From NCBI GenBank assembly GCA_910578475.1, contig CAJTRK010000030.1, positions 1-42,033 of the forward strand: a stretch of 42,033 nucleotides of DNA, written 5' to 3'. The notes beneath the pieces were generated by a model. It made no database searches, was not told the origin of the DNA, and was given only the letters and a program-made list of their open reading frames with translations. This document shows positions 7,247 to 15,771 of the stretch, piece by piece. The translations under genes were made by a program, and so were the position numbers. This DNA comes from an uncultured Lachnospiraceae bacterium (GTDB lineage Bacteria; Bacillota; Clostridia; Lachnospirales; Lachnospiraceae). Numbering within the stretch: position 1 is the first letter of the stretch; every line of letters starts with the position of its first letter.

Positions 7247-7807
7247 ATGACGGATATACAGTTTGAGACCGCTATGCAGAAAATACGGTCCGGGGACAAA
7301 CAGGGGCTTCAGGAAATTTACGAAGAATATATTGGATTGATTTATGCCATCGTGAAAGATGTCCTGAAAAGCAAGGAAAATGCGGAAGATGTAACCAGCG
7401 ATTTTTTTATCCGGTTATGGGACAAGGCGGACACGTTTCAGAGCGGCCGCGGGCATAAAACATGGATTACGACGATTGCCAGGAATATGGCGGTCGATTA
7501 TCTGAGAAAATATGGGAAAGAGGAAGTCAGAGAGTTTCTCGACGAGCAGGAAACGGAGGAAGCTTTTCATGGCGCCGCCGCGCCGGATAGTCCGGTAGAG
7601 CGGGAAGTTCTTTCGGATATGACGATTGCGGAGGCTTTATCCGGTTTGAAAGAGCATGAAAAGCAGATTATGAATATGAAGATTCTGGGAGAAATGACAT
7701 TCCAGGAAATTGCGGGAACGCTTCGGATATCCATCGGTACGGTGACCTGGCGGTATCAGAACGCGGTTAAAAAATTAAGGAGGTGCGGCTATGAAACGGG
7801 ATTTTGA
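7247..7807 (+). CDS. ECF-type RNA polymerase sigma factor
   Basis: A 186-residue sigma-70 family protein. Region 2 is seen at about 25-95 (YEEYIGLIYAIVKDVLKSKE, DVTSDFFIRLWDKADTFQ, KTWITTIARNMAVDYLRK). Region 4 is at about 130-180 (LSGLKEHEKQIMNMKILGEM, TFQEIAGTLRISIGTVTWRY). The ATG at 7247 follows GGGAAAGGA; the in-frame extension back to 7148 would run through the hairpin and is not sigma sequence. Its last 17 bp overlap the anti-sigma gene, whose ribosome binding site AAGGAGGTG lies inside this gene, so the two are translationally coupled. It probably directs transcription of envelope genes when released by the neighbouring anti-sigma. Confidence 0.93.
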   Translation: MTDIQFETAMQKIRSGDKQGLQEIYEEYIGLIYAIVKDVLKSKENAEDVTSDFFIRLWDKADTFQSGRGHKTWITTIARNMAVDYLRKYGKEEVREFLDEQETEEAFHGAAAPDSPVEREVLSDMTIAEALSGLKEHEKQIMNMKILGEMTFQEIAGTLRISIGTVTWRYQNAVKKLRRCGYETGF

Positions 7808-8705
7808 ACAAGAATTCAGAGCGCTGAAACAAAGTGAAATACCGGATTTGTGGAATCGAATTGAAGCCGGGCTTTCCGAAAAGAAAAATACGACACATAT
7901 GTCACAAAATATAAAAGAGACTGACAGAGAAACTTCCCGGAAGCAGTTTGCCTGGAGAAGATGGGGAACGCTCATCGCGGCCTGTCTCTGTGTCGTAATC
8001 ATTTTGCCGGCTTTTACGCTTTTGGTCAGGAACAAGAGCTATTCGGGAGGCGATACGACGATGGAGTCCGCGGCGGAAAACATCGCAATGGATAATTCCG
8101 CAAGCGAATCTGCGGTGTCAGAAGATGCGGCAGCAGCCGAGGAAACCGTATTCGATGAGCCGGCGGATGAGCCTGACGATTATGATGGGAACGCCGAAGG
8201 AAATTTGTCTGACGGGACGGACGCAGGGATTGCGGCCGGTTCGGAAACCGAGGCGGGAGCTGAGAACGGCGCGGCAGGGACAGGCAGCATGGATGCCGCC
8301 GCATCAGCCGATACTGCGCCGGAAGCGGAAGAAGCTGCATCGGCCAGGAAAGAAGATGCGCAGGTGAAAGAATCCGGTACGGCAGATGAAGCAAAAGAAA
8401 GATGGAAAGAACTGCCTGACGGACAGATATTGGAAGACGTTATCATAGAGATTCAGGAGTCCGGGGACGGCGGAACGATATATCAGGCATGGGTCGTGCA
8501 GGCGGACGCAGGCGGTCTGCTGGAAAGCGGAACGCAGATTGCAGTTATGTGCGATGTCGATACGGTATACGATTTTCCGGCCGGGCCGCGGGAAGAGAAA
8601 ACGTTAACCGAAGATATGGCGTATCAGGTAGATTTGCGCTATGACAGCAAAGAAGAAAAGTTTGTCGTTGTGACGGCGGAGAATACGGAAGGGGAATTTC
8701 AGTGA
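7791..8705 (+). CDS. Membrane-anchored anti-sigma factor with acidic extracytoplasmic region
   Basis: A 304-residue single-pass protein. Cytoplasmic residues 1-57 include EIPDLWNRIEAGL, the probable sigma-binding segment. One transmembrane helix is at about 58-79. About 125 residues outside are rich in Ala, Glu, Asp and Ser (80-205), and a folded C-terminal domain (about 205-304) ends AYQVDLRYDSKEEKFVVV. There is no HxxxCxxC zinc motif, so it is not a ZAS-type anti-sigma. It starts at 7791, overlapping the sigma gene by 17 bp, and its stop overlaps the next start (GTGA at 8702-8705). Release by regulated proteolysis or ligand binding is plausible, but the sequence does not show which. The long disordered acidic region may span the wall. 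Confidence 0.85.
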   Translation: MKRDFEQEFRALKQSEIPDLWNRIEAGLSEKKNTTHMSQNIKETDRETSRKQFAWRRWGTLIAACLCVVIILPAFTLLVRNKSYSGGDTTMESAAENIAMDNSASESAVSEDAAAAEETVFDEPADEPDDYDGNAEGNLSDGTDAGIAAGSETEAGAENGAAGTGSMDAAASADTAPEAEEAASARKEDAQVKESGTADEAKERWKELPDGQILEDVIIEIQESGDGGTIYQAWVVQADAGGLLESGTQIAVMCDVDTVYDFPAGPREEKTLTEDMAYQVDLRYDSKEEKFVVVTAENTEGEFQ

Positions 8706-9397
8706 AACTCTTAATTGTCGAAGATGATTTGAGCCTGATTAACGGGCTGTCTTTTGCCATGAAGAAACAGGGGTATGAGGCGGATATTGCCCGTACATGT
8801 CTGGAAGCGGAAGACACATGGGCGGACGGAAAGTATGATTTGGTCATACTGGACGTTTCGCTGCCCGACGGTTCCGGGTTCGAGCTTTGTCGGAAAATAA
8901 GGAGGACTTCGAAAATACCGATTATGTTTCTGACGGCTGCGGATGAAGAAACGGATATGATTATGGGACTGGATATCGGCGGAGATGATTATATTACGAA
9001 ACCGTTCAAACTGGCCGTGTTTTTATCCCGGATTAACGCGCTTCTCAGGCGGAGCCGGCAGTTTGGCCTGACGGACGGTGAACTGCAATCCAATGGCATT
9101 ACGGTACAGCTGTTGAAAAGCAAAGTCTTTAAAAACGGAGAAGAAGTTGAGCTGACGGCAAGCGAGTACAGGCTGCTGTGTTTTTTCATGGAAAATCCGG
9201 GAATCGTGCTTTCAGCGGAACAGATACTCGGTAAATTATGGGACTGCAGCGAAAATTATGTGGACAATAATACGCTTACCGTTTATATCCGCAGACTGCG
9301 CGCCAAAATAGAGGATGAGCCGGGAAAACCGGAAAGGATTATAACGGTCCGGGGAATGGGCTATAAGTGGAAAGAAGACCGGGAGGTATCGCCGTGA
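8702..9397 (+). CDS. OmpR/PhoB-family response regulator
   Basis: 231 residues. The receiver domain (1-115) has the acidic pair in LLIVEDDLSL, phosphoacceptor Asp51 in DLVILDVSLPDGSGF, and the Lys of DDYITKPF. The C-terminal winged helix (about 130-228) shows ELTASEYRLLCFF and NTLTVYIRRLRAKIEDE. It starts at GTG 8702, which overlaps the anti-sigma stop by 4 bp. The histidine kinase start overlaps its own stop in the same GTGA manner, so four proteins are made as a coupled unit. Its likely target is the inverted repeat at 10462-10489 before the ABC transporter genes. Confidence 0.95.
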   Translation: MKLLIVEDDLSLINGLSFAMKKQGYEADIARTCLEAEDTWADGKYDLVILDVSLPDGSGFELCRKIRRTSKIPIMFLTAADEETDMIMGLDIGGDDYITKPFKLAVFLSRINALLRRSRQFGLTDGELQSNGITVQLLKSKVFKNGEEVELTASEYRLLCFFMENPGIVLSAEQILGKLWDCSENYVDNNTLTVYIRRLRAKIEDEPGKPERIITVRGMGYKWKEDREVSP

Positions 9398-10482
9398 AAA
9401 TTCTGGCGAACAGGAAAAGCAAAATTTTTATCATGAAAATACTGTTTACGATAGCGGTATTTACGGCGATTTCCGTCGTCGGAGTCCGCTGTTTTCATCC
9501 GGCGGAGGCTGCTGACTTGTCCTTATACGTTATTCTCGGCTGTATGCTGTGTATGGCATTGACTATTGTAGTCATCTGCTGCGGATATTTCCGGGAACAG
9601 GACCGCGTTATCGAGAGGGCGGAAGAACGGGTCAGGGAGTATATGGCGGGCAGTCAGGAAGCAAGAATCGACTGCAGTGAAGATGGCGCGCTGTACAGGC
9701 TGTTCCATGAGGTCAATTCGCTTGCTGCAATTTTGAATGCGCATATGGAAAAAGAGCGGAACGCAAAGGAATTTCTGAAAAATACCATATCCGATATTTC
9801 CCATCAGCTGAAAACGCCGCTTGCCGCATTGAATATATATAACGGCATTTTGCAGGGAGAGGCGCAGGAACTGCCTGTCCTCCGGGAATTTACCAGGCTT
9901 TCCGAGCAGGAACTGGAGAGAATCGAAACGCTGGTGCAGAGTCTTTTAAAAATTACAAAGCTGGATGCGGGAACGGTCGTGATGGACAGACGGCCTGAAA
10001 ATGTGGCGGAAATGATGGAAAACGTCAGAAAGCATTTTGCGTTCCGCGCAAAATGTGAAAAAAAGGAAATCCGGCTTTCCGGAAGCACGGATGTGATGTT
10101 GTCATGCGACCGTACCTGGCTGACGGAAGCGGTTGATAATATCGTTAAAAATGCGCTGGACCATACGAAAGAGGGCGGGCTGATACAGATTGCATGGAAA
10201 GAACAGGCTCCTATGCTGCGGCTTACGGTAAAGGATAACGGAAGCGGGATTCCCGACGGGGATTTCTATCATATTTTCAAACGGTTCTATCGCAGCCGTT
10301 TTTCTAAAGATACACAGGGCATCGGTCTGGGTCTGCCTTTGGCGAAATCTGTCGTTGAAGCGCATAACGGAACAATAGAGGCAGAAAGTATGGAGGGGAA
10401 GGGAACGACTTTTGTCATGAATTTTATGACGGTCTCTTCCGGCTCTGTTGATTCATCTGGCTTTTATCCTACAAATTTGTAG
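9394..10482 (+). CDS. Sensor histidine kinase with minimal extracytoplasmic loop
   Basis: 362 residues from GTG 9394 (RBS GGGAGGT; overlaps the regulator stop). Two membrane helices at about 12-31 and 44-66 are separated by only about a dozen residues. That is too little for a periplasmic-type sensor domain and is like the intramembrane-sensing kinases that work with ABC transporters. HAMP-like segment about 67-120; HisKA with His137 in SDISHQLKTPLAAL. The ATPase domain has N-box EAVDNIVKNALDHT, G1 VKDNGSGIP and G2 GIGLGLPLAKS. An FtsX-type ABC exporter pair follows, so I infer that the kinase reads transporter state or a membrane-active compound. The last codons run into the operator-like palindrome at 10462-10489. 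Confidence 0.93.
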   Translation: MKILANRKSKIFIMKILFTIAVFTAISVVGVRCFHPAEAADLSLYVILGCMLCMALTIVVICCGYFREQDRVIERAEERVREYMAGSQEARIDCSEDGALYRLFHEVNSLAAILNAHMEKERNAKEFLKNTISDISHQLKTPLAALNIYNGILQGEAQELPVLREFTRLSEQELERIETLVQSLLKITKLDAGTVVMDRRPENVAEMMENVRKHFAFRAKCEKKEIRLSGSTDVMLSCDRTWLTEAVDNIVKNALDHTKEGGLIQIAWKEQAPMLRLTVKDNGSGIPDGDFYHIFKRFYRSRFSKDTQGIGLGLPLAKSVVEAHNGTIEAESMEGKGTTFVMNFMTVSSGSVDSSGFYPTNL

Positions 10483-10511
10483 GGTAAAATTCATTTCATT
10501 GTAGGATAAAT
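10462..10511. promoter_or_regulatory. Operator-like palindrome plus third half-site before the ABC genes
   Basis: Positions 10462-10475 and 10476-10489 form a 28-bp dyad (core CCTACAAATTTGTAGG) with one mismatch. The right half recurs as ATTGTAGGATAAAT at 10498-10511, exactly 22 bp downstream, two helical turns. The dyad overlaps the kinase stop codon. A weak TATTCT at 10516-10521 could be a -10. The ACA-N4-TGT core resembles sites of BceR-type regulators. I infer that the response regulator binds here to induce the transporter. Confidence 0.55.
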
Positions 10512-10595
10512 GTCGTATTCTTTTCATACAGGCTGCACAACCTGTAAAAACATCCGCGCCGGATGGCAGCGGACAAAGAGGGGAGGCATTTTGCA

Positions 10596-11279
10596 ATGAA
10601 TCTTTTAGAAGTAAAATCCATTTCAAAAATTTACGGAAGCGGAGAGACTGCCGTGCATGCTTTAAAGGACATCAGTTTTTCCGTTCCGAAGGGTGAGTTT
10701 GTTGCGGTAGTCGGAGAGTCCGGCTCCGGCAAAAGCACGCTCCTAAATATGCTCGGTGCGCTCGATAATCCGACTTCCGGCAGGGTATTTATTGACGGGC
10801 AGGACATTTTTTCGATGAAAGAGCGGGAACTGACCGTTTTCCGCCGCCGTAATATCGGCTTTATCTTTCAGGCGTTCCATTTAATACCGGAACTGACGGT
10901 GGAACAGAACATTCTTTTTCCCGTGCTCCTGGATTATCAGAAACCCGATAAGAAGTATCTGGAAGAGCTGCTCTCGGTGCTCAATCTGCAAAGCCGCCGC
11001 GGTCATCTGCCGGGTCAGTTATCGGGCGGACAGCAGCAGAGGGTGGCAATCGGGAGGGCGCTTTTTACGCGGCCGTCCCTGATTCTCGCCGATGAGCCAA
11101 CCGGAAATCTGGATTCCCGGAACAGCAGCGAGGTCATTGCGCTGTTGAAAAAGGCTTCCGGGAAATATGCGCAGACCATTCTTATGATAACGCATAATCG
11201 CAGCATTGCGCAGATTGCGGACCGGGTTTTACAGGTGTCCGACGGTGTTTTGACCGATTTTGGACGGCATCGGGATTAA
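10596..11279 (+). CDS. ABC transporter ATP-binding protein (MacB/LolD-type)
   Basis: 227 residues from ATG 10596 (RBS GGGGAGG). Walker A is GESGSGKST (40-48), Q-loop FIFQAFHLIPELTVEQN, signature LSGGQQQRVAIGRAL, Walker B LILADEPTGNLDS, and H-loop ITHN. The PTGNLDS form is typical of ATPases that pair with FtsX-type permeases and act as mechanotransmitters or exporters rather than importers. The partner permease starts 40 bp downstream. The operator-like repeats at 10462-10511 lie directly upstream, so the transporter can be induced separately from the sigma/two-component genes. Confidence 0.95.
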   Translation: MNLLEVKSISKIYGSGETAVHALKDISFSVPKGEFVAVVGESGSGKSTLLNMLGALDNPTSGRVFIDGQDIFSMKERELTVFRRRNIGFIFQAFHLIPELTVEQNILFPVLLDYQKPDKKYLEELLSVLNLQSRRGHLPGQLSGGQQQRVAIGRALFTRPSLILADEPTGNLDSRNSSEVIALLKKASGKYAQTILMITHNRSIAQIADRVLQVSDGVLTDFGRHRD

Positions 11280-11319
11280 GAGAATATTTCCGGATGATGA
11301 AAGGAGTATGATAATCAAT

Positions 11320-13746
11320 ATGAAAAGTTATCTCAGTCTGATTCCGCTTTCTGCCAGAGTGCGCAGAAAACAGAATAAAATGATTGTTCTTTGCATTGTG
11401 CTTGCCGTTTTTCTCGTGACGGCAATTTTCTCCCTTGCCGAAGCGGGTATGAAAATGGAGACAAACGCCTCCATCGACAAGGCAGGGTACTGGCATATTG
11501 CAATAAAAGGAATAGAAGAAGGCGACGCACGGGAAATCGCCGGGCGGGATGACGTTGTATGCGCATCCTGGTACGACGTGCTGAACCTCGATGATAATCT
11601 GAAGATGGATAAAGATTATTTTATCGGGGGAGCGCAGACCGCACTGTGCGGTATTGAAGATTCTTTTATCGGGGAAATTATGCACTATTTTTCCGAAGGC
11701 GCTCATGTGGAGAATGGTAATGAGGTGATTCTCACGGAAAACGCAAAGACGCTTCTCGGTGTGGAACTGGGAGATTGGATTACGCTGAATACGCCGGCCG
11801 GCAGTTATGATTTCGTTATTTCCGGATTCCGCATTACCGGAGACGGAAAATATGTGGGGTCAAACGGCGGCGTGACCAGTGCGTTGCTGGTAAAAGATAA
11901 TCAGGTAGGCGCTTTTATGAACATCGATACATTCCGCAGAATCTGCGAAGAGAATGGAGAAACGGGCAGCCCGCGGTATTATATTCAGTTTGGGAAGCGT
12001 ATCGGCCTGCGAAAGGCAATTGCGGAACTCAAAGGCCGGTATGGACTTTCGGACGCCGATGTGGAACTGAACACCATTCTGATGGCTTCCAAAGGCATCA
12101 GCAACAAGTCTTATATTCAAAATGTATATCCTCTTGCAGGGGTTCTGTTCGTCATGATTCTTGCAGCGGGCGTTATGATGATTTCCGGCAGCATGAACAG
12201 CAATGTTGCCCGGAGAACGCAATTTTTCGGTATGCTTCGCTGCATCGGCGCGAGCCGGAGCCAGATTGTCCGAATTGTAAGACTGGAAGCGTTGAACTGG
12301 TGCAAAAGCGCGGTTCCAGTCGGAACGGCTCTTGGCGTCGTAGTTTCCTGGATTATCTGTGCGGGACTGAAATATATCGTTGGAGGAGAATGTGAAAATA
12401 TTCCCGTATTCGGGGTAAGCGTTCCGGGGATATTGTCCGGCGCGGTTATCGGTATAGTTACCGTTTTTCTTGCGGCACAGGCGCCAGCGAAGCGCGCGGC
12501 CAGAGTTTCGCCGGCAACGGCGGTATCGGGGAACGCGGGAGAAGTGGGAAGCATCAGGCGCGCGGCCGAAATCCGGAGCGGCCGGGCAGAGGTGAAGCTC
12601 GGGATTCATCATGCCGTATCGGCCAGAAAAAATCTGCTGCTGATGACCGGCTCCTTTGCGCTCAGTATTGTTCTTTTTATGGGGTTTTCGGTCTTGCTCG
12701 AACTTGTGGACGTGCTGATTCCGCAGAAAGCGTCGGCGCCGGACATCGACATCGCAAGCGAAAGTCTGAAGAATGAGATTCCGGCGGCTTTTCTGGCAAA
12801 AATCGAAGGAATCGACGGTGTGGCGCATGTTTTTGGCAGGAGCGTTTGTAAAGATGTTCCGGTAGTTTATCGGGAGGACGGTTCGCTGGCGGAAGAAGAG
12901 ATTATCACCACGGTGGACATGATATCTTATAACGACTATCAACTGGATTTGTTACGAAAGGACGGCGACCTGAGAGAAGGCAGCAGCCTTGAAAAAGTAT
13001 ACGGCGACAGCAAAAGCGTGCTCGTCATCTGGGATAAAGACATGCCCTGGGAAACCGGCGATGAAATCCGAATTGCCGGGGAAACGGTTGAAATTGCCGG
13101 CATGCTTCGGTATAATCCCTTTACCAATGACGGAAGCTCCGGCGGCGTGATAAATGTGGTTGCTTCCGAAGAGACATTTATGCGCCTGACCGGCGTAGAA
13201 GAATTTATGATTGTGGATGTACAGCTGGAGGACCGGGCGAAAGAGAATCCTGATGAAATCGCCGCGCAGATTCGCGAATTGTCGAAAGGATATCATTTCA
13301 GGGACAGAAGGCAGGAAGGAGAGAACAGAAGTTTCGTTTATGCGATGATGGTTTTTGTCTATGGATTTCTGGGAATGATTGCGCTGATTGCGTTGCTCAA
13401 TATCATGAACAGCATTTCCATGAGCGTATCGGCCAAAATCGGTCAGTATGGCACGATGCGGGCGATTGGCATGAGCGGAGAACAACTGACGCGGATGATT
13501 GCGGCGGAGGCGTTTACTTATGCTGCGTCCGGTTGTCTGACCGGCTGTCTGGCCGGTCTGGTTCTCAGTAAATGGATGTATGATGTTCTGATTACCGCCC
13601 ACTTTTATTACTTCACATGGAACGTTCCCGTCTGGCAGCTTGTCATTGCCGTTTCATTCGTCTCGGTATCGGCTCTTGCGGCGGTACATGCGCCGGCAAA
13701 GAGAATCCGTGAAATGGCGGTGACGGAAACGATTCATGAACTTTAA
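11320..13746 (+). CDS. FtsX-family ABC transporter permease, two FtsX domains
   Basis: An 808-residue membrane protein from ATG 11320 (AAGGAG 13 nt upstream; the in-frame ATG at 11308 is too close to the RBS). The first membrane helix is at about 21-40. A large extracytoplasmic domain follows (about 41-265), then a first FtsX block (helices near 270-295, 330-360, 375-400). A further N-terminal-type helix (about 445-470), a second extracytoplasmic domain and a C-terminal FtsX block (FVYGFLGMIALIALLNIMNS) complete it. Each FtsX block has the GMLRCIGAS or GTMRAIGMS coupling-helix motif. This duplicated layout differs from BceB permeases. It probably expels or removes membrane-active molecules; the substrate cannot be read from sequence. 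Confidence 0.92.
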   Translation: MKSYLSLIPLSARVRRKQNKMIVLCIVLAVFLVTAIFSLAEAGMKMETNASIDKAGYWHIAIKGIEEGDAREIAGRDDVVCASWYDVLNLDDNLKMDKDYFIGGAQTALCGIEDSFIGEIMHYFSEGAHVENGNEVILTENAKTLLGVELGDWITLNTPAGSYDFVISGFRITGDGKYVGSNGGVTSALLVKDNQVGAFMNIDTFRRICEENGETGSPRYYIQFGKRIGLRKAIAELKGRYGLSDADVELNTILMASKGISNKSYIQNVYPLAGVLFVMILAAGVMMISGSMNSNVARRTQFFGMLRCIGASRSQIVRIVRLEALNWCKSAVPVGTALGVVVSWIICAGLKYIVGGECENIPVFGVSVPGILSGAVIGIVTVFLAAQAPAKRAARVSPATAVSGNAGEVGSIRRAAEIRSGRAEVKLGIHHAVSARKNLLLMTGSFALSIVLFMGFSVLLELVDVLIPQKASAPDIDIASESLKNEIPAAFLAKIEGIDGVAHVFGRSVCKDVPVVYREDGSLAEEEIITTVDMISYNDYQLDLLRKDGDLREGSSLEKVYGDSKSVLVIWDKDMPWETGDEIRIAGETVEIAGMLRYNPFTNDGSSGGVINVVASEETFMRLTGVEEFMIVDVQLEDRAKENPDEIAAQIRELSKGYHFRDRRQEGENRSFVYAMMVFVYGFLGMIALIALLNIMNSISMSVSAKIGQYGTMRAIGMSGEQLTRMIAAEAFTYAASGCLTGCLAGLVLSKWMYDVLITAHFYYFTWNVPVWQLVIAVSFVSVSALAAVHAPAKRIREMAVTETIHEL

Positions 13747-13977
13747 GGCGGAAAAATAGATAACGCTTCAAGCGGAGCATCGACCGCCCGCGAAATATCT
13801 GTGGTATCGCTTTTTGGCGGTTCCCGGAAATTACGCTGAAACGAGGGTGTATCGTATCCGAATAATGAGGTGGTTTTAAAAAAGAAAAAATTTTTCAGAA
13901 AACCCATAAATTTCCCTGCCTCGGTCCGTATGTATTATATCAGGCGAAAACATACAGAAAAAAGTGGAGGTGCTATT

Positions 13978-15738
13978 ATGAAGAAGAATATACTATTTTC
14001 AGGGAAAAGAAGTCTGGCGCTTATACTCGCGGTAACGCTGGCGGCGGGAGCAATGACGGGATGCGGTGCCGAAAAGACTGACCAAAGCGGCGCCGCAGGT
14101 GATACGAGTATGACGGAAAATGCGTCGGGCGGTACGGAATATGTGGAAGATACGCCATTTTCGGACGGTGCGTGTGCCGCGGATGAACCGGCCGGCTGCG
14201 AGGAAGATGCCGCGGCAGAAGATTATGCGTATGAAACAGAATCCGCTTCCGGCATGGAGTTAGAGAGAAAGCAGGAAACAACGGCATGTTATGATGATTA
14301 TGATTTCTATAAATACGAAGAAGACGAACAGTTTTCTATGGAGGAGTACAATGTCATAGATGAGTCCGGATTTACGGCGGCGGCGGTTTCACCGCTTTCC
14401 ACGTTTTCCGCGGATGTCGATACGGCGTCTTACAGCAATCTGCGAAGAATGATAGAGGACGGTTATTCGCTGGAGGATATTCCGGAAGGTTCCGTCAGAA
14501 TCGAAGAGCTGCTCAATTATTTTCAGTATGATTATGCGGGGCCGAAAAAGGGGGAGCCTTTTGGCGTTACAACACAGATTGCGGACTGTCCCTGGAACCC
14601 GAACAGTAAACTGGCGATGATTGGTTTGAAAACGATGGATATTGATTTTTCGGAAGCGCCGGCATCTAATCTTGTATTCCTGTTAGATGTTTCGGGTTCT
14701 ATGTACAGCGACGATAAACTGCCCCTGCTGCAGAAATCCTTTTCGATGCTGACGGAAAATCTGACGAAAAAAGATACCGTTTCGATTGTCGTTTATGCCG
14801 GAGAAGACAGAGTTATTCTGGAAGGCGTAAGCGGAGCGGAGCGGGAAGAAATACAGGAGGCGATTAACAGTCTGGAAGCAGGGGGCTCCACGGCGGGAAG
14901 CGACGGCATCATCACGGCTTACCGGATTGCGGAGGATTATTTTATCAAAGGCGGAAATAACAGAGTCATTCTGGCGACCGACGGGGACCTGAATGTGGGT
15001 CTGACAACGGAAGCGGAATTGGAAAAACTGATTACAAAAGAAAAGGAATCCGGGGTTTATCTGTCCGTACTCGGTTTCGGGACCGGAAATATCAAAGACA
15101 ATAAGATGGAAACACTGGCGGATAAGGGCAACGGAAATTATGCGTATATTGATTCTCTGGCGGAAGCAAGAAAAGTGCTGGTGGAAGAAATGGGCGCTAC
15201 GCTTGTGACGGTGGCGGAGGATGTGAAATTTCAGGTAGAATTTAATCCGGCTGTGGTAGCCGGCTACCGATTGATTGGTTATGATAACAGACAGCTTGCG
15301 GAGCAGGATTTTACGGATGATACGAAAGATGCGGGAGAAATCGGCGCCGGCCATACGGTAACGGTTCTGTATGAAATCGTAACGACGGATATGACAACGA
15401 CTTATGCGGGAACTTCTTTGAAATATGCGGAAAAGAAAGAGCTGCCGGACGAGGAATGGTTCACGGTCAATATCCGTTATAAGAAGCCGGGAACGAGCAA
15501 GAGCCTTTTGCAGTCTTATCCGGTTGATGAAATGGATTATGACGCAGAGCCGGGCATTGACATGCAGTTTGCAATGGCGGTTGCGGAATTTGGCCTAGTC
15601 GTAACGAACAGCAGTTATAAGGGGGATGCCGATATGCGTTCCGTCATTGACCGGTTAAAGACGGTTGATACCAAATCGGATGAGTATAAGGATGAGTTCT
15701 GCTATCTCGTCAGAAGGCTGTATAAAAACGGGGAATAA
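13978..15738 (+). CDS. YfbK-like von Willebrand factor A lipoprotein
   Basis: 586 residues. Signal peptide with lipobox MTGC (Cys29), an acidic/tyrosine-rich linker (about 30-130), then the YfbK-type N-terminal domain (STFSADVDTASYSNLRRMIE). A VWA domain follows with an intact MIDAS: DVSGSM, the Thr of AGGSTAG and the Asp of TDGDLN. The C-terminal part matches the domain that usually follows VWA in this family. ATG 13978 has GTGGAGGTG upstream; extensions to 13870 are not signal-peptide-like. Metal-dependent protein binding at the outer membrane surface is expected, but no partner is known. Such proteins are often encoded near ECF sigma/anti-sigma pairs, as here. The 231 bp before it (13747-13977) show no gene or clear terminator. 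Confidence 0.92.
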   Translation: MKKNILFSGKRSLALILAVTLAAGAMTGCGAEKTDQSGAAGDTSMTENASGGTEYVEDTPFSDGACAADEPAGCEEDAAAEDYAYETESASGMELERKQETTACYDDYDFYKYEEDEQFSMEEYNVIDESGFTAAAVSPLSTFSADVDTASYSNLRRMIEDGYSLEDIPEGSVRIEELLNYFQYDYAGPKKGEPFGVTTQIADCPWNPNSKLAMIGLKTMDIDFSEAPASNLVFLLDVSGSMYSDDKLPLLQKSFSMLTENLTKKDTVSIVVYAGEDRVILEGVSGAEREEIQEAINSLEAGGSTAGSDGIITAYRIAEDYFIKGGNNRVILATDGDLNVGLTTEAELEKLITKEKESGVYLSVLGFGTGNIKDNKMETLADKGNGNYAYIDSLAEARKVLVEEMGATLVTVAEDVKFQVEFNPAVVAGYRLIGYDNRQLAEQDFTDDTKDAGEIGAGHTVTVLYEIVTTDMTTTYAGTSLKYAEKKELPDEEWFTVNIRYKKPGTSKSLLQSYPVDEMDYDAEPGIDMQFAMAVAEFGLVVTNSSYKGDADMRSVIDRLKTVDTKSDEYKDEFCYLVRRLYKNGE

Positions 15739-15771
15739 CTGGGTTTGTGAAAGAAGAAAGGCGGTGTAAGG

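Noticed and set aside
11860..12942. 360-residue minus-strand ORF opposite the permease gene
   Set aside because: Antisense shadow, His/Arg/Phe-rich without motifs; the plus-strand permease is well supported.
9394..13746. Calling the kinase/ABC set a BceRS-BceAB module
   Set aside because: The kinase fits, but the permease has two FtsX blocks and two outer domains, unlike the ten-helix BceB with one large domain.
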